DNA of 64,000 bases from Porphyromonadaceae bacterium UBA7048 (GCA_002493945.1 DLAL01000070.1:16751-80750), one strand, 5' to 3'. Counted from the first letter of the stretch, positions 44,468 to 54,133 are shown. Notes: generated by a model from the letters alone, not told the origin. Translations and numbers: made by a program.

Positions 44468-47400
44468 GACTCCGCCGACTTGTCATACATAATATAGCAT
44501 CGATAGCCGATGCCGAAATCAACTTCGACGCCGCTCCGCTCGACAGCTCCGACGTATTCCTGATATGCGGAGAGACGGGCGCCGGCAAGTCAACCATCCT
44601 CGACGCCATATGCCTGGCGCTCTTCGGCACGGTGCCGCGCCTCGGCACGGGACGCACCGACGACTACGATGCCATACGCGCCAACGACCAGCGTCAGCTG
44701 CTCCGTGCAGGATGCGGCGAGGGATTCGTCACGCTCGACTTTCTGGGCAACGACGGACATGACTACACCGCCGAATGGCGTGTGCGCAAGGCGCGCAACA
44801 AGGCGTCGGGCAAATTTCAGGACATCGAGCGCAGCCTCATATGCGACGGCAACCGCACGGGGGCCATCACGAAACTGCGTCAGGTCGACGCGGCCGTGCA
44901 GGCGGCTCTCGGCATCGACTACGAGCAGTTCGTGCGCACGTCGATGCTCGCACAGGGCGAGTTCACGCGCTTCCTCAAGGCCGACGACACCGAGAAGTCC
45001 GCCATACTCGAGAAGCTCACAGGCACGAGCGTCTATACGCGGATAGGTGCTGAGATATACCGCCTGACCGACGAGCGCCGCAAGGCTTACGAAGCAGTCA
45101 GTGCGCACATCGACAGTTCGGCACTGATGCCGGACGACGAAATCAAGGCAGTGCGTCAGCGCATAGCCGACATCATAGCCGAGTCAGACGGAAGGAACGC
45201 CACGCTCCGCGATCTCTCCGCCAGACTAACACGCGTGGAGCGCGAGGCCGAGCTGCGACGTCTGCTCGCCGCAGCCGAACAGCTCCTTGCGGAGAAAACA
45301 CAGCGCCGTGACTCCGCCGATACAGCCGCACTCCGCCGGATGGCCGAACGCTGGCGCATGCTGGAACCGCAGCGCACCATCATCAACAATATACGGGCCG
45401 CACGCCTCGATGCCGACGATGCCCGTGAGGCACTCGCCCTTCAGAGACCGCGTCTGGCCGAAGCCCTCGGATGCCTCGGCAGGCTCAAGGACAGTCTTGA
45501 CAGGCACATCGGCCGGCGCGGCGAACTTCAGGAGCGGCTGAAAGCACACGAAGGACGCATGACGGTCTACGCCCATTGGCCCGAAATAGTGTCGACGCTC
45601 GACGCTATCATGGCATCGCGTACAGCCACAGCGACGTCGGAAAATACTGTCGCAGAGACCACCGGAGCCATAGAGAAAGCGACCGCCGCGCTCGCTAAGC
45701 TCAAGGAGAAAGAGGCTGGGGCCAACGCACGCTGCACCGCCATCGCCGAAACCGTAGCTGACACAGAGCGACGCATAGCCGCGCTCAAGGCGCCTGACGC
45801 CGTCAGCGCACGGCAGACGGCGGTCGAACGGCGGTCGGCCGCTCAGAATCTGATGCAGCGCCGGCAGGCTCTTGCCCGCAGTGCTGCGCGCCTCGCCGAC
45901 GAACGCGCAGCACTCGCCGGGGCCGTGAAGATTCTAAAGGAGAAGCAGGCCGTCGTTCCGGCATCGGAGCGTGCCCTGACCGAAGCGCGTGTCCGCGCCG
46001 AATCGAGCCGTAAGCTCTTCGAGGTCGTCGACTTCAGCCGGCAGTCATGGGCCGCCACGGCGCGCGCCGCACTGACCGAGGGATGCACTTGTCCCGTCTG
46101 CCGTCAGCGTGTAGCCGTGTTGCCTCCTGCCGAGGAGGTGCTTGTGGAGCAGTGGAAGGCCGTCAGAGCCAAAGCCGATGAAGACGCACGCGAGGCAGAA
46201 CGACAGAACTCGGCTCACAGCGCGCTTCTTGCCGCCCTCGACTCCGAGACGAAACGTATTCAGACCGAAACACAGCGCATCGACAATGCCGAAGCTGATA
46301 TCCGCGCCGAATCCGAGGACTGCTCCGCAGCTGCCCTGCGTCTTGGCGTGGCAGCTGATGAGGCGGACACAGACCGCGCGCTGGCAGACATCATAGCCCG
46401 CTGCGAGGCCGACATCACGCGCTGCGACAAGACCATAGCCGACGAAAGCGTCCTGCGGCGTCAGGCTGACGAAGCGCGCAAGACCCTCGCCGACGCTCAG
46501 AAAGAGCGTGACGAGGCCGTGGCACACCGAGCCGAGGCCGAGAAGAATCTGCGCGGACTCGCCGTGCGGATTGAGGAAGCTGAGAAATCCATTGCCGCGA
46601 ACCGTGAGAACGAAGCACGTCTCACGCACAAGCTCGGCGAAGTCGAGGGTTTCGGCAAGTACTGCGTACGGGCCTTGGCCGACCCGAAAACATTCAAGGA
46701 GCGCGTCGAGGCATGCCGCGCCGACTTCGACAGCATAACGAAACTCATCGAAGACAACGACCGCGAGTACCACAGGCTCACTGACCTCACCGACGCATGC
46801 GGCCGCATCCGCGACGCCATCGTGCTTGCAGTCCCGTCGTGGACCGACACCGAGCCGCTCCCGTCGCAGACGCAGGACGCCGACATTCAGGACCTCCTTA
46901 CAGACATATCGGCCAAAGCGCGTTCGGCTGCCGACCGGCTGACCCGTGCATCGGCCGTAGCGGCGCGGCTCGAAGCCGAAATCTCGACATTCATCAACGA
47001 CAATCCCGGGATGACCCGTGCCGACCTCGACAGCATCGCCGCCCGGCCTCAGTCCGAGATTCTCGAAGCCGAAGCGTCCGTAAAGGAAGCCGACGATGCC
47101 GTGGTCAGCGCACGCGCTGCCGTCGACACAAACGCGGCCCATCTGAAGACGCTTCTCGAAAGCGATGTGCGCCCTGCCGAAGGCGACACGCCTGCCTCGC
47201 TCCGCTCTGCCATCGATGCTGTCAGCGGCATACTCGACAGCCTGAACCGCGAACGCGGCGGACTCGAACGGCGTCTTGCCGAAGACGACGAGGCGCGCCG
47301 ACGTCAGGCCGACCTCGTCCGTCAGGCCGACGAAGCGCGCAAGGAATGGCAGAAATGGCTGCGACTGAACAACCTGCTCGGCTCGGCGACGGGCGACAAA

Positions 47401-47862
47401 TTCAACCGCATAGCCCAGAGTTTCGTTCTGGAGCGCCTTCTTAACAACGCCAACGTCTACCTGTCGAGGCTCACAGACCGCTACCGTCTCCGCGGTGTCC
47501 GCGGCCGCTATCTCATCCTGCTCGAAGACAGCTATAATGCCAACGCCTGCCGGCCCGTGGTGACGTCGTCGGGCGGCGAGAGCTTCATGGTGTCGCTCGC
47601 GCTGGCCCTGGCGCTTTCTGACGCCGGGACGTCATTCTCGTCCGACATCCTGTTCATCGACGAGGGCTTCGGCACACTCAGCGGCGAACCGCTGCGCCGC
47701 GCCGTCGCCATGCTGCGGTCGCTGCACCGCACATCGCGCAAACGCGTGGGCATCATCAGCCACGTGGCGCAGCTGCGTTCGGAGATACCCGTGCAGATAC
47801 AAGTCACACGCTCACCCGGCTCGGGAGCCGGAGAAATCAGTGTGGTAACGATTCAAAACTGA
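44464..47862 (+). CDS. sbcC: SbcC, SMC-like ATPase
   Basis: This 1132-residue protein has Walker A GETGAGKST at residues 36-44, two long coiled-coil arms, a zinc-hook CPVC at residues 543-546 in EGCTCPVCRQRV, an ABC signature TSSGGESFMVSLALALA near 1034, and Walker B ILFIDEGFGTLSG. It is the Rad50-type partner of SbcD; the hook joins two SbcC molecules. A hypothetical outer-membrane protein gene starts only 2 bp downstream, so it may share the transcript. Confidence 0.96.
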   Translation: MRLRRLVIHNIASIADAEINFDAAPLDSSDVFLICGETGAGKSTILDAICLALFGTVPRLGTGRTDDYDAIRANDQRQLLRAGCGEGFVTLDFLGNDGHDYTAEWRVRKARNKASGKFQDIERSLICDGNRTGAITKLRQVDAAVQAALGIDYEQFVRTSMLAQGEFTRFLKADDTEKSAILEKLTGTSVYTRIGAEIYRLTDERRKAYEAVSAHIDSSALMPDDEIKAVRQRIADIIAESDGRNATLRDLSARLTRVEREAELRRLLAAAEQLLAEKTQRRDSADTAALRRMAERWRMLEPQRTIINNIRAARLDADDAREALALQRPRLAEALGCLGRLKDSLDRHIGRRGELQERLKAHEGRMTVYAHWPEIVSTLDAIMASRTATATSENTVAETTGAIEKATAALAKLKEKEAGANARCTAIAETVADTERRIAALKAPDAVSARQTAVERRSAAQNLMQRRQALARSAARLADERAALAGAVKILKEKQAVVPASERALTEARVRAESSRKLFEVVDFSRQSWAATARAALTEGCTCPVCRQRVAVLPPAEEVLVEQWKAVRAKADEDAREAERQNSAHSALLAALDSETKRIQTETQRIDNAEADIRAESEDCSAAALRLGVAADEADTDRALADIIARCEADITRCDKTIADESVLRRQADEARKTLADAQKERDEAVAHRAEAEKNLRGLAVRIEEAEKSIAANRENEARLTHKLGEVEGFGKYCVRALADPKTFKERVEACRADFDSITKLIEDNDREYHRLTDLTDACGRIRDAIVLAVPSWTDTEPLPSQTQDADIQDLLTDISAKARSAADRLTRASAVAARLEAEISTFINDNPGMTRADLDSIAARPQSEILEAEASVKEADDAVVSARAAVDTNAAHLKTLLESDVRPAEGDTPASLRSAIDAVSGILDSLNRERGGLERRLAEDDEARRRQADLVRQADEARKEWQKWLRLNNLLGSATGDKFNRIAQSFVLERLLNNANVYLSRLTDRYRLRGVRGRYLILLEDSYNANACRPVVTSSGGESFMVSLALALALSDAGTSFSSDILFIDEGFGTLSGEPLRRAVAMLRSLHRTSRKRVGIISHVAQLRSEIPVQIQVTRSPGSGAGEISVVTIQN

Positions 47863-47864
47863 AT

Positions 47865-48896
47865 ATGAAAATCCTGAGAAATACCCTCATCGCCGTCTGC
47901 GCCCTGACGGCATCGCTCTGTGCCACGGCTCAGAAACTGACATGGAATCTCGACTTCGAGACCGTATTCGACAACCGCGAGGGCGACCGCAAGTACATGC
48001 GCCCCGAGACATATTTCTTCACCAACCTCGCACCCGAAATCGGACTGCGCCTCAACGACGGCAACCGTATAGCAGGAGGTGTGGTGTGGAATCAGCCTAT
48101 CGGACGCGAGTGGCACGGCTACCGCGTGTCCCCGACCCTTTACTACCGCCACACGTCGCGACTGTGGTCGCTGTCGATGGGTATGTTTCCGCGTGAGCAG
48201 CTCCGCGAAGAAATGCCGAAATTCATGTGGAACGATTCGCTGACCTATTTCCAGCACAACATCCGCGGCGCGCTGGTGCAGTATCACGGCGACCGCGCTT
48301 TCGTCGACTTCTATCTCGACTGGCGCCAGATGCAGACCGAGCGAAAGCGCGAGGCATTCAACGTCGTAGTGCACGGACAGTGGCGTCCGCGTCCTGACGG
48401 TCCGTTCTTCGCCGGAGCGCACGCCATGATGAACCACTTCGCCCTCACGCGCCATGCCGCCCCTGACGAGCATATCGTGGACAACTTCATGGTCCACCCC
48501 TACGTGGGCGTCGACCTGAGCCGCCGCACGGCTCTCGACAGTCTTCAGATACGTCTCGGAGCCCTTGTCACCGTCGAGCGCGACCGCGCCGTCGAGGGCT
48601 GGGCGTCGCCCGTAGGCGCCCAGCTCGAAGTCATGGCCCGCTGGCGCTGGCTCATGCTGAAAGAGAATCTGTACATCGGACAGAACCAGCTGCCCTCATA
48701 TATGCGACACGGCCCGCTCCTGTATCAGGCCGAGCCGTTCTATCAGTCAAAAGTGTACAACCGCACCGACATCATCGCGCGGTTCTACTCTACGCGCTAC
48801 GTCGACCTTGAAGCGTCGCTCGACTTCAACGTGACGCGCGAGAGTTTCATATTTTATCAGCGCCTGACGGCGCGTGTGTACATCGGCAGCAGATGA
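47865..48896 (+). CDS. Outer-membrane beta-barrel candidate of unknown function
   Basis: This 343-residue protein has a signal peptide (LIAVCALTASLCATAQ). The mature part alternates aromatic and polar residues with many short strands (TWNLDFETVFDNREGD, YRVSPTLYYRHTSRLWSLSMGMF, and the C-terminal SLDFNVTRESFIFYQRLTARVYIGSR ending in an aromatic/arginine strand) as expected of a barrel of about 14-16 strands. No TonB box or plug. It starts 2 bp after sbcC; no functional link to DNA repair is obvious. Confidence 0.65.
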   Translation: MKILRNTLIAVCALTASLCATAQKLTWNLDFETVFDNREGDRKYMRPETYFFTNLAPEIGLRLNDGNRIAGGVVWNQPIGREWHGYRVSPTLYYRHTSRLWSLSMGMFPREQLREEMPKFMWNDSLTYFQHNIRGALVQYHGDRAFVDFYLDWRQMQTERKREAFNVVVHGQWRPRPDGPFFAGAHAMMNHFALTRHAAPDEHIVDNFMVHPYVGVDLSRRTALDSLQIRLGALVTVERDRAVEGWASPVGAQLEVMARWRWLMLKENLYIGQNQLPSYMRHGPLLYQAEPFYQSKVYNRTDIIARFYSTRYVDLEASLDFNVTRESFIFYQRLTARVYIGSR

Positions 48897-48914
48897 CCGC
48901 ACCGCCAAGGCGGA

Positions 48915-49652
48915 TTACCAGCCCGTCAGCTCGATGTGCCGCCACAGGCATGCCGGCACGAGTCGCCACAGCGCCGTGACCACGGCCCAGCGTGAGTCGA
49001 TGACGGCCACACGCCTTCCGGCAAGCATGGCGCGCTCCAGACGGGGCGCCACGTAGTCGAGACTCATCTCCAGCGGATAGGTGTGGCCGGCAATCAGAGC
49101 CGTGTCGACGAATCCGGGACGAATATCCGTTATGACCACATTGACATGCTGCTGGTGCGCGAGCTGGTCGAGCGCCTGCAGATAGGTCCACTGGTAGCGC
49201 TTCGACGCCGAGTAGGTTGCCGAGATGCCGATGCCTTTCGTTCCGGCCACGGAAGTGATGACGGCGATATGGCCCGGCGTGCGGTTGGCCGTATTCTTGT
49301 AGTACTTGTATGCGGCGTTGACTATCCGCGTGAAGCCGAGGACGTTGGTCATGACCGTGCGGTCGTCCACCGACGTGTCGAGTTCGGGATTGCGCCATCC
49401 GCATCCGGCGGCATAGAGCATATAGTCCATGCCGTCGATAAGCTCTATGAGCTGATAGAAGCGGTCGACGGCGTCAGGCGCCTCCACGTCGATGGTAAGG
49501 TACTCGATACGGTCGGGATACTTCTCCTTGAGTTCTTTGAGGGGTTCCTCGCGGCGTGCGGCGATGCCCACGCGCCAGCCCAGACGGGCGAAGTCGTCGG
49601 CTACCCGACGGCCCATGCCAGACGACGCTCCGATGATTACGATCTTTTTCAT
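48915..49652 (-). CDS. Short-chain dehydrogenase/reductase
   Basis: This 245-residue SDR has the nucleotide-binding motif GASSGMGRRVADDFARLGW, the downstream YAAGCGW in place of NNAG, catalytic Ser in ITSVAGTKG and YxxxK as YSASKRY. NADP(H) preference is suggested by Arg residues after the second strand (ARREEPL). The substrate cannot be assigned. Its ATG overlaps the stop of the DUF6048 gene by 4 bp. Confidence 0.88.
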   Translation of the reverse strand: MKKIVIIGASSGMGRRVADDFARLGWRVGIAARREEPLKELKEKYPDRIEYLTIDVEAPDAVDRFYQLIELIDGMDYMLYAAGCGWRNPELDTSVDDRTVMTNVLGFTRIVNAAYKYYKNTANRTPGHIAVITSVAGTKGIGISATYSASKRYQWTYLQALDQLAHQQHVNVVITDIRPGFVDTALIAGHTYPLEMSLDYVAPRLERAMLAGRRVAVIDSRWAVVTALWRLVPACLWRHIELTGW

Positions 49653-50632
49653 TCTGTGATACTTACGCTGTCAGTCACTGCCTCAGGAAGGATGACCCGT
49701 CCCTCGGGGACCGACGCAGGTTCTGAAACGTTTTCATTTAGAACGTCCTGAGCCTTGCGCTTGTTCAGACCGCCGAGGCCGAAAGTATATATCACCGACA
49801 CACTGCCGGAGAAATTCGATTCACGCGACCCGTAGCCCGGTATGTACCACGGCTTGCCGTATTCGCTCCGGCTCTGGTGTATCAGAGCCTGGTAGCGGAG
49901 CATCCATCCTGCCGATATCGGCCCCCACAGCTTCACGCGCAGTCCGAAACTCACCTCAAGCCATCCTGCCGTGGCATGGGTCGACGGGATGCTGAATGTC
50001 GACGACTCGCCCCAGTAGCTGTCGTTGAGCGTGATGTCGCGCACGCTGAACGAGAACGGCGAGAAGGCGTAGCGCAGGCCGGCCACCACGTAGTAGTCGG
50101 GACTGGAGTTGTAGAGAAAGTTATAGTTGGCTCCTATCTTGAAGTAGGGGCTGACGGGCGACCGGTAGTTGAAGTTGCTTCCCGAGGGGGTATAGTCCGC
50201 CGTACCTAGGCCGAACTCGAATACTGGCAGATAGCGGTTGTGCAGCGACAGCTCGGCCCACACGTCAGCGATGCCGTAATGCTGTCCGAATGCCCTCATC
50301 AGCGGATCCCACAGATTCAGACCCACGTGCACGGCATGGAGAAGAGGATAATCCATCTTCGGAACGCGTCCGAGCGTGGTCGAATCGGTCCACTCCTGCC
50401 CCGTGATGGTGTCCACGTAGATGGTGCGGCCGTCCTCGTTGACGTAACTGATGGAGGAGGCGCGGCGCTTGGCGTTGATGCGCGCCGTGTCGTCGGCAGT
50501 CTCGTTGACTGACTGCGTCATCGTGGCGGAGTTGTTCACTGGAGTCATACGGCGTCTGGGCGCGGCAGAGAACACTGACACTGCGCCGGTGAGCACGAGC
50601 AGCATGACTATGATGATACGTGTCTTCTTCAT
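49649..50632 (-). CDS. DUF6048-type outer-membrane protein
   Basis: This 327-residue protein has a signal sequence (IIIVMLLVLTGAVSVFSA), a 60-residue linker, and a beta-barrel-like part from about residue 85 (YPLLHAVHVGLNLWDPLMRAFGQHYGIADVWAELSLHNRYLPVFEFGLG through TFGLGGLNKRKAQ), ending in a polar tail. The conserved pairing with the DUF6452 gene just upstream (overlapping by 4 bp) is a Bacteroidales pattern. No known activity; the layout suggests an outer-membrane pair. Confidence 0.75.
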   Translation of the reverse strand: MKKTRIIIVMLLVLTGAVSVFSAAPRRRMTPVNNSATMTQSVNETADDTARINAKRRASSISYVNEDGRTIYVDTITGQEWTDSTTLGRVPKMDYPLLHAVHVGLNLWDPLMRAFGQHYGIADVWAELSLHNRYLPVFEFGLGTADYTPSGSNFNYRSPVSPYFKIGANYNFLYNSSPDYYVVAGLRYAFSPFSFSVRDITLNDSYWGESSTFSIPSTHATAGWLEVSFGLRVKLWGPISAGWMLRYQALIHQSRSEYGKPWYIPGYGSRESNFSGSVSVIYTFGLGGLNKRKAQDVLNENVSEPASVPEGRVILPEAVTDSVSITE

Positions 50633-51183
50633 CGGCGCCCGGGGTTTTCGTTGTCCGTACTGTCATCGCCGCCGGCGCTGCCGGTGCTGCCGGTGCGGAA
50701 GTATATGCGTATGCGCTCCACGTCGGTGTTGGTTATCACAGGGTCGGTCACCACCACCGAGTCTATCAGATGCGTGGTGACGGCCGTGCGGCCGATGGTG
50801 TACTCGTACATGGCTCCGCACTCCTCCGAGGCGAAGTAGGGCCGCGACGTGTAGTCGAACGTTATTGTGTCGTTATATGCCGGATCGGCAAGGTCGCCCT
50901 GCTCGTAGTGGAAGCACCACTGCACGGAGCTGTGTGTCGACCGCATCGGCAGATAGACCGACGACACAGCCGTGCCGGGCCGAAGCAGGATGCTGTCGCC
51001 CGGAGCGCCCACACCGTGCACCTGAAGTATGCCCAGCGAAATGCGCGCCGATGTTTCCGACGAGTAGAATCCGGCCAGCGGTATGGAGCTCTGGTTATCG
51101 AGGCATCCGTCGGTATTGCACGACGCCGCTGCCGCAAGCAATCCGGCGAGGACAGCGGCCGATATGACTGTGTGCCGTCTCAC
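50629..51183 (-). CDS. DUF6452-type lipoprotein
   Basis: The start is a GTG at 51183 overlapping the nitroreductase stop (GTGA); it yields a lipoprotein signal with Cys near residue 22 (AAVLAGLLAAAASC). A longer frame from 51495 runs inside the nitroreductase gene and was rejected. The 184-residue mature region is beta-rich, ends VERIRIYFRTG and has a Gly/Ser/Asp-rich tail. Partner of the DUF6048 gene, with which it overlaps. Function unknown. Confidence 0.75.
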   Translation of the reverse strand: MRRHTVISAAVLAGLLAAAASCNTDGCLDNQSSIPLAGFYSSETSARISLGILQVHGVGAPGDSILLRPGTAVSSVYLPMRSTHSSVQWCFHYEQGDLADPAYNDTITFDYTSRPYFASEECGAMYEYTIGRTAVTTHLIDSVVVTDPVITNTDVERIRIYFRTGSTGSAGGDDSTDNENPGRR

Positions 51184-51704
51184 CTGCGGATGATTATGTC
51201 TTCTGAAGCCTTGCGCGTCTTGGCAGGCACTTTCGACCCTTCGGCCGGATAGCCCACGGGCAGGATGACAATCGGCACAAGTTCCGAGCCCAGACCGAGA
51301 CCTCCGGAGAGGACTGCGGGGTCGAAGTTGCACACCCAGCATGTCGCCAGCCCTTCGGCAGTGGCTGCGAGGCACATATGCTCGGTGGCTATGGAGGCGT
51401 CGACATCGATGTGGCTGTGATTGTCGAAGGGACGCACCCAGCCTTCGGCAGGCACGCCGCACACCACGATGTAGTAAGGCGCCGAGGCAATCCACTCACG
51501 CGAATATGCCGCAGCCACGGCACGGCGTCCCTCGGCATCAGTGGGAGGAATGACGATGAAGCGCCACGGCTGACGGTTGCAGGCCGACGGAGCGAGCCGG
51601 GCGGCCTCGAGGATATAATCGATTTTTTCTTCAGCCGGCACTTCCGGCGAATATGCGCGGCACGAATAGCGCCCGCTTATGAGTCGTGAGAATATATCTT
51701 TCAT
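51180..51704 (-). CDS. Nitroreductase-family flavoprotein
   Basis: The 174-residue cytoplasmic protein has the FMN-binding motif RYSCRAYSPEVPAEEKIDYILEAARLAPSACNRQPW, a central HMCLAATAEGLATCWVCNF helix and VPIVILPVGYPAEG near the end. Unlike the copy at 9603 it has no signal peptide. Reaction unknown. It lies between the GT2 and the DUF6452 gene and may be co-transcribed with them. Confidence 0.87.
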   Translation of the reverse strand: MKDIFSRLISGRYSCRAYSPEVPAEEKIDYILEAARLAPSACNRQPWRFIVIPPTDAEGRRAVAAAYSREWIASAPYYIVVCGVPAEGWVRPFDNHSHIDVDASIATEHMCLAATAEGLATCWVCNFDPAVLSGGLGLGSELVPIVILPVGYPAEGSKVPAKTRKASEDIIIRR

Positions 51705-51722
51705 TGTTCAGAAGATTTGGAG

Positions 51723-52685
51723 TCAGTCTTCACCGATGATTTCCTTGATTTCGTATTCATTGCGCTTGGGCGAGTTGCGCACCACAAGCTCGCCGACGAA
51801 GCCGGCCAGAAACAGCTGCGAGCCCAGCAGCATCAGCACGAGCGACAGATAGAAATACGGGGAATCGGTCACCAGTATGTAGGGATGGCCCGAGTGCATG
51901 TGGTAGAGTTTCATGGCGCCCACGATGATGACAGCTATGAATCCGAGGAAGAACATCAGGCTGCCCAGGAGGCCGAAGAAGTGCATCGGCTTCTTGCCGA
52001 AGCGTCCGGTGAACCACAGCGTGGCCAGGTCGAGATAGCCGTTGACGAAGCGGTCGAGGCCGAACTTGGTCTTGCCGTACTTGCGTGCCTGATGGTGCAC
52101 TACCTTCTCGCCGATGCGGCTGAAGCCGGCCAGTTTGGCCAGATAAGGGATGTATCGGTGCATGTCGCCGTATACCTCGATGTGCTTGACCACGGCGTTG
52201 CGGTAAGCCTTCAGGCCGCAGTTGAAGTCATGCAGATTGTGGATGCCTGACACACGGCGAGCCGTAGCGTTGAAGAGCTTCGTAGGGATGGTCTTCGACA
52301 GGGGGTCGTAGCGTTTCTGCTTGTAGCCGCTCACCAGGTCGTAGCCGTCGGACACAATCATGCGGTATAGCTCGGGAATTTCGTCGGGGCTGTCCTGCAG
52401 GTCGGCGTCCATGGTGATGACTACATCGCCCTTGGCAAGGCGGAAGCCCGTGTTCAGTGCCGGCGACTTGCCGTAGTTCCGGCGGAAAGAGGCGCCCTTC
52501 ACGTGCTCGGGGTCGTTCTTGCGGAGTTCGGTTATCACGTGCCACGACTCGTCGGTCGACCCGTCGTCGACGTATATTACTTCGTACGAGAATCCCTCAC
52601 GTGCCATCACACGCGTAATCCACGCATTCAGCTCCGGGAGCGATTCGGCTTCATTATAGAGCGGTACTATTACTGAAATATCCAT
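51723..52685 (-). CDS. Polyprenyl-phosphate sugar transferase (GT2, GtrB/ArnC-like)
   Basis: This 320-residue protein has a GT2 domain (SVIVPLYNEAESLPELNAWI, DDGSTDES, NYGKSPALNTGF, MDADLQDSPDEIP as the DxD motif) and two C-terminal transmembrane helices (FFGLLGSLMFFLGFIAVIIVG and YFYLSLVLMLLGSQLFLAGFVGEL). This matches enzymes that transfer a sugar from a nucleotide to undecaprenyl phosphate for flipping, such as GtrB and ArnC. The sugar is unknown. A link with the GT-C-like cluster at 58-64 kb, which would use such donors, is plausible but not shown. Confidence 0.9.
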   Translation of the reverse strand: MDISVIVPLYNEAESLPELNAWITRVMAREGFSYEVIYVDDGSTDESWHVITELRKNDPEHVKGASFRRNYGKSPALNTGFRLAKGDVVITMDADLQDSPDEIPELYRMIVSDGYDLVSGYKQKRYDPLSKTIPTKLFNATARRVSGIHNLHDFNCGLKAYRNAVVKHIEVYGDMHRYIPYLAKLAGFSRIGEKVVHHQARKYGKTKFGLDRFVNGYLDLATLWFTGRFGKKPMHFFGLLGSLMFFLGFIAVIIVGAMKLYHMHSGHPYILVTDSPYFYLSLVLMLLGSQLFLAGFVGELVVRNSPKRNEYEIKEIIGED

Positions 52686-52693
52686 CAGATATG

Positions 52694-53242
52694 TTATTTA
52701 CGGACCACCTTGGCCAGCAATTTGACAAACAGAGCCACGACAAGCGACATGCCGGTCCCTGCAATGATATTGAACGAAATGAGCTGCGCCGCCACATCGG
52801 CAGGCGACGGCAGTGCGCCGGGCTTCAGGAACGCGCCGAGCGTATCGGCGAAGTTCTGCGCCTCTGCAGTGCCCTGCTCCGACAGAACAGCGATGGCCGA
52901 CCGCACGGTCTCTGCCATGAAATCGGGCATGATGAACCGCAGTCCCACATACGCTACCAGCGCAGGGATAAGCGTACCGAGAAAGAATGACGCGATTCCT
53001 TCGGCCCACAGTTCGGCGAACGAAAGGCCGCCTGCCACGCGGTTGCTGCGGCTCAGTATCCGGTACAGGAAGAACGGCAGACCGAGAGAACCTATCCATA
53101 TCAGCAATGCGGCCGGAGGGAACGAAAGGCTGAAGCCCATGGCCACGACGAGCATTGACAGATACAGGCTCACATAGAGTCCGTTGTGCGCCGCTCGCGT
53201 AGTGATTGGTTCGGGAGGTGATGTCAGGTTCTTATGTTCCAT
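52694..53242 (-). CDS. DUF4199-type four-helix membrane protein
   Basis: Start at 53242 (Met13 of the open frame), because the first Met at 53278 lies upstream of the -7 box at 53275-53268. The 182-residue protein has four hydrophobic helices (YVSLYLSMLVVAMGFSLSF, AALLIWIGSLGLPFFLYRIL, IASFFLGTLIPALVAYVGL and the C-terminal ISFNIIAGTGMSLVVALFVK), with the loop between helices 3 and 4 containing FADTLGAF. This matches the DUF4199 family found next to GtrB-like GT2 genes in Bacteroidetes; role unknown. Confidence 0.8.
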   Translation of the reverse strand: MEHKNLTSPPEPITTRAAHNGLYVSLYLSMLVVAMGFSLSFPPAALLIWIGSLGLPFFLYRILSRSNRVAGGLSFAELWAEGIASFFLGTLIPALVAYVGLRFIMPDFMAETVRSAIAVLSEQGTAEAQNFADTLGAFLKPGALPSPADVAAQLISFNIIAGTGMSLVVALFVKLLAKVVRK

Positions 53243-53267
53243 AAGGCGTCGTATTGCTTTTAGAGGA

Positions 53268-53275
53268 CAAAAGTA
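53268..53275 (-). promoter_or_regulatory. -7 box for the DUF4199-GT2-nitroreductase-SDR run
   Basis: TACTTTTG on the - strand is an exact TAnnTTTG match, 25 bp before the chosen ATG of the DUF4199 gene. It decides that start: the first Met of the frame overlaps the promoter. Confidence 0.6.
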
Positions 53276-53386
53276 CAAAAAAATCGGATATGTGACGCTA
53301 TTCGCCCTCCGATATTTGTTATAGAGTAAATGCCGGACTCATTCAACTTAATATAAATAGGTATATACTCTACTTATTCTTCCATT

Positions 53387-54085
53387 ATGAAAGGACGCAA
53401 TCTATTTCTTACAGGCATCATCGCCATAGTGGCGGGTTTGCTGATGTACTTCTTCCGCTACTCCCTCGAGAGTAGCCGCATAGTCGTTTTCGCCGGTGTG
53501 CTCTTCGTGGCCGCAGGCATCCTCAACATGACCGTATTCCTTGGCGCACGCGACCGCAAGGGGCGCGCCCGTCAGGGAGCGCTCGGCATAGCGTTCGGCT
53601 GGATAGCCAGCGCTGCCGCTGTGGTACTCGGACTGGCCATGCTCATATTCCGCGGAACATTCGTCCCTATCGTAGGATTCATGTTCGGTGTCCTCGTGTC
53701 GCTGACAGCCCTCTTTCAGTTCTTCCTTCTCATCTTCGGCTCGCGGCCGGCAGGACTGTCGAAGTGGTTCTTCCTCTTCCCCATCGCACTGGTCGGAGCG
53801 GCGGTCTACGTATTCTCCTGCGACTCCTCGACACCGCCGGCTTCTAACGAGCTCACCATGGTCACCGTATCGGCAATATCATTCGTCGTATTCGGCGCCG
53901 GCACCCTCATCGAAGGCCTCGTCATAGGCAACGCCAACCGTTGTCAGCGCCATGCCGGCACTGTTGCCGCACCCCGTCAGAACAGCGCTCCAGCCGCAGG
54001 AACGGCCGATTCCGCCCCCGGGAATCAGCCTTCCGACAGTCCCTCGCGCGACACCGCCACCGACGCGCAGAGGCCCGAAAGTTGA
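53387..54085 (+). CDS. DUF308-like multi-helix membrane protein
   Basis: The 232-residue protein has six hydrophobic helices in about 185 residues (LFLTGIIAIVAGLLMYFFRY, IVVFAGVLFVAAGILNMTVFLG, AFGWIASAAAVVLGLAMLIF and so on), the repeating helix-pair pattern of DUF308/HdeD-type proteins, followed by a 50-residue Ala/Pro/Ser/Asp-rich hydrophilic tail. HdeD family members are linked to acid resistance in other bacteria, but no such role is established here. It is monocistronic, with a strong terminator 49 bp after its stop. Confidence 0.7.
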   Translation: MKGRNLFLTGIIAIVAGLLMYFFRYSLESSRIVVFAGVLFVAAGILNMTVFLGARDRKGRARQGALGIAFGWIASAAAVVLGLAMLIFRGTFVPIVGFMFGVLVSLTALFQFFLLIFGSRPAGLSKWFFLFPIALVGAAVYVFSCDSSTPPASNELTMVTVSAISFVVFGAGTLIEGLVIGNANRCQRHAGTVAAPRQNSAPAAGTADSAPGNQPSDSPSRDTATDAQRPES

Positions 54086-54133
54086 AAAAATTGGGCTCCG
54101 GCACCCCCGAAAAGGCCCGAAACGTAGTCTGAA

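Noticed and set aside
46045..47142. Long - strand open frame opposite sbcC
   Set aside because: SbcC on the + strand is complete with all motifs; the antisense frame has no domain-like sequence.
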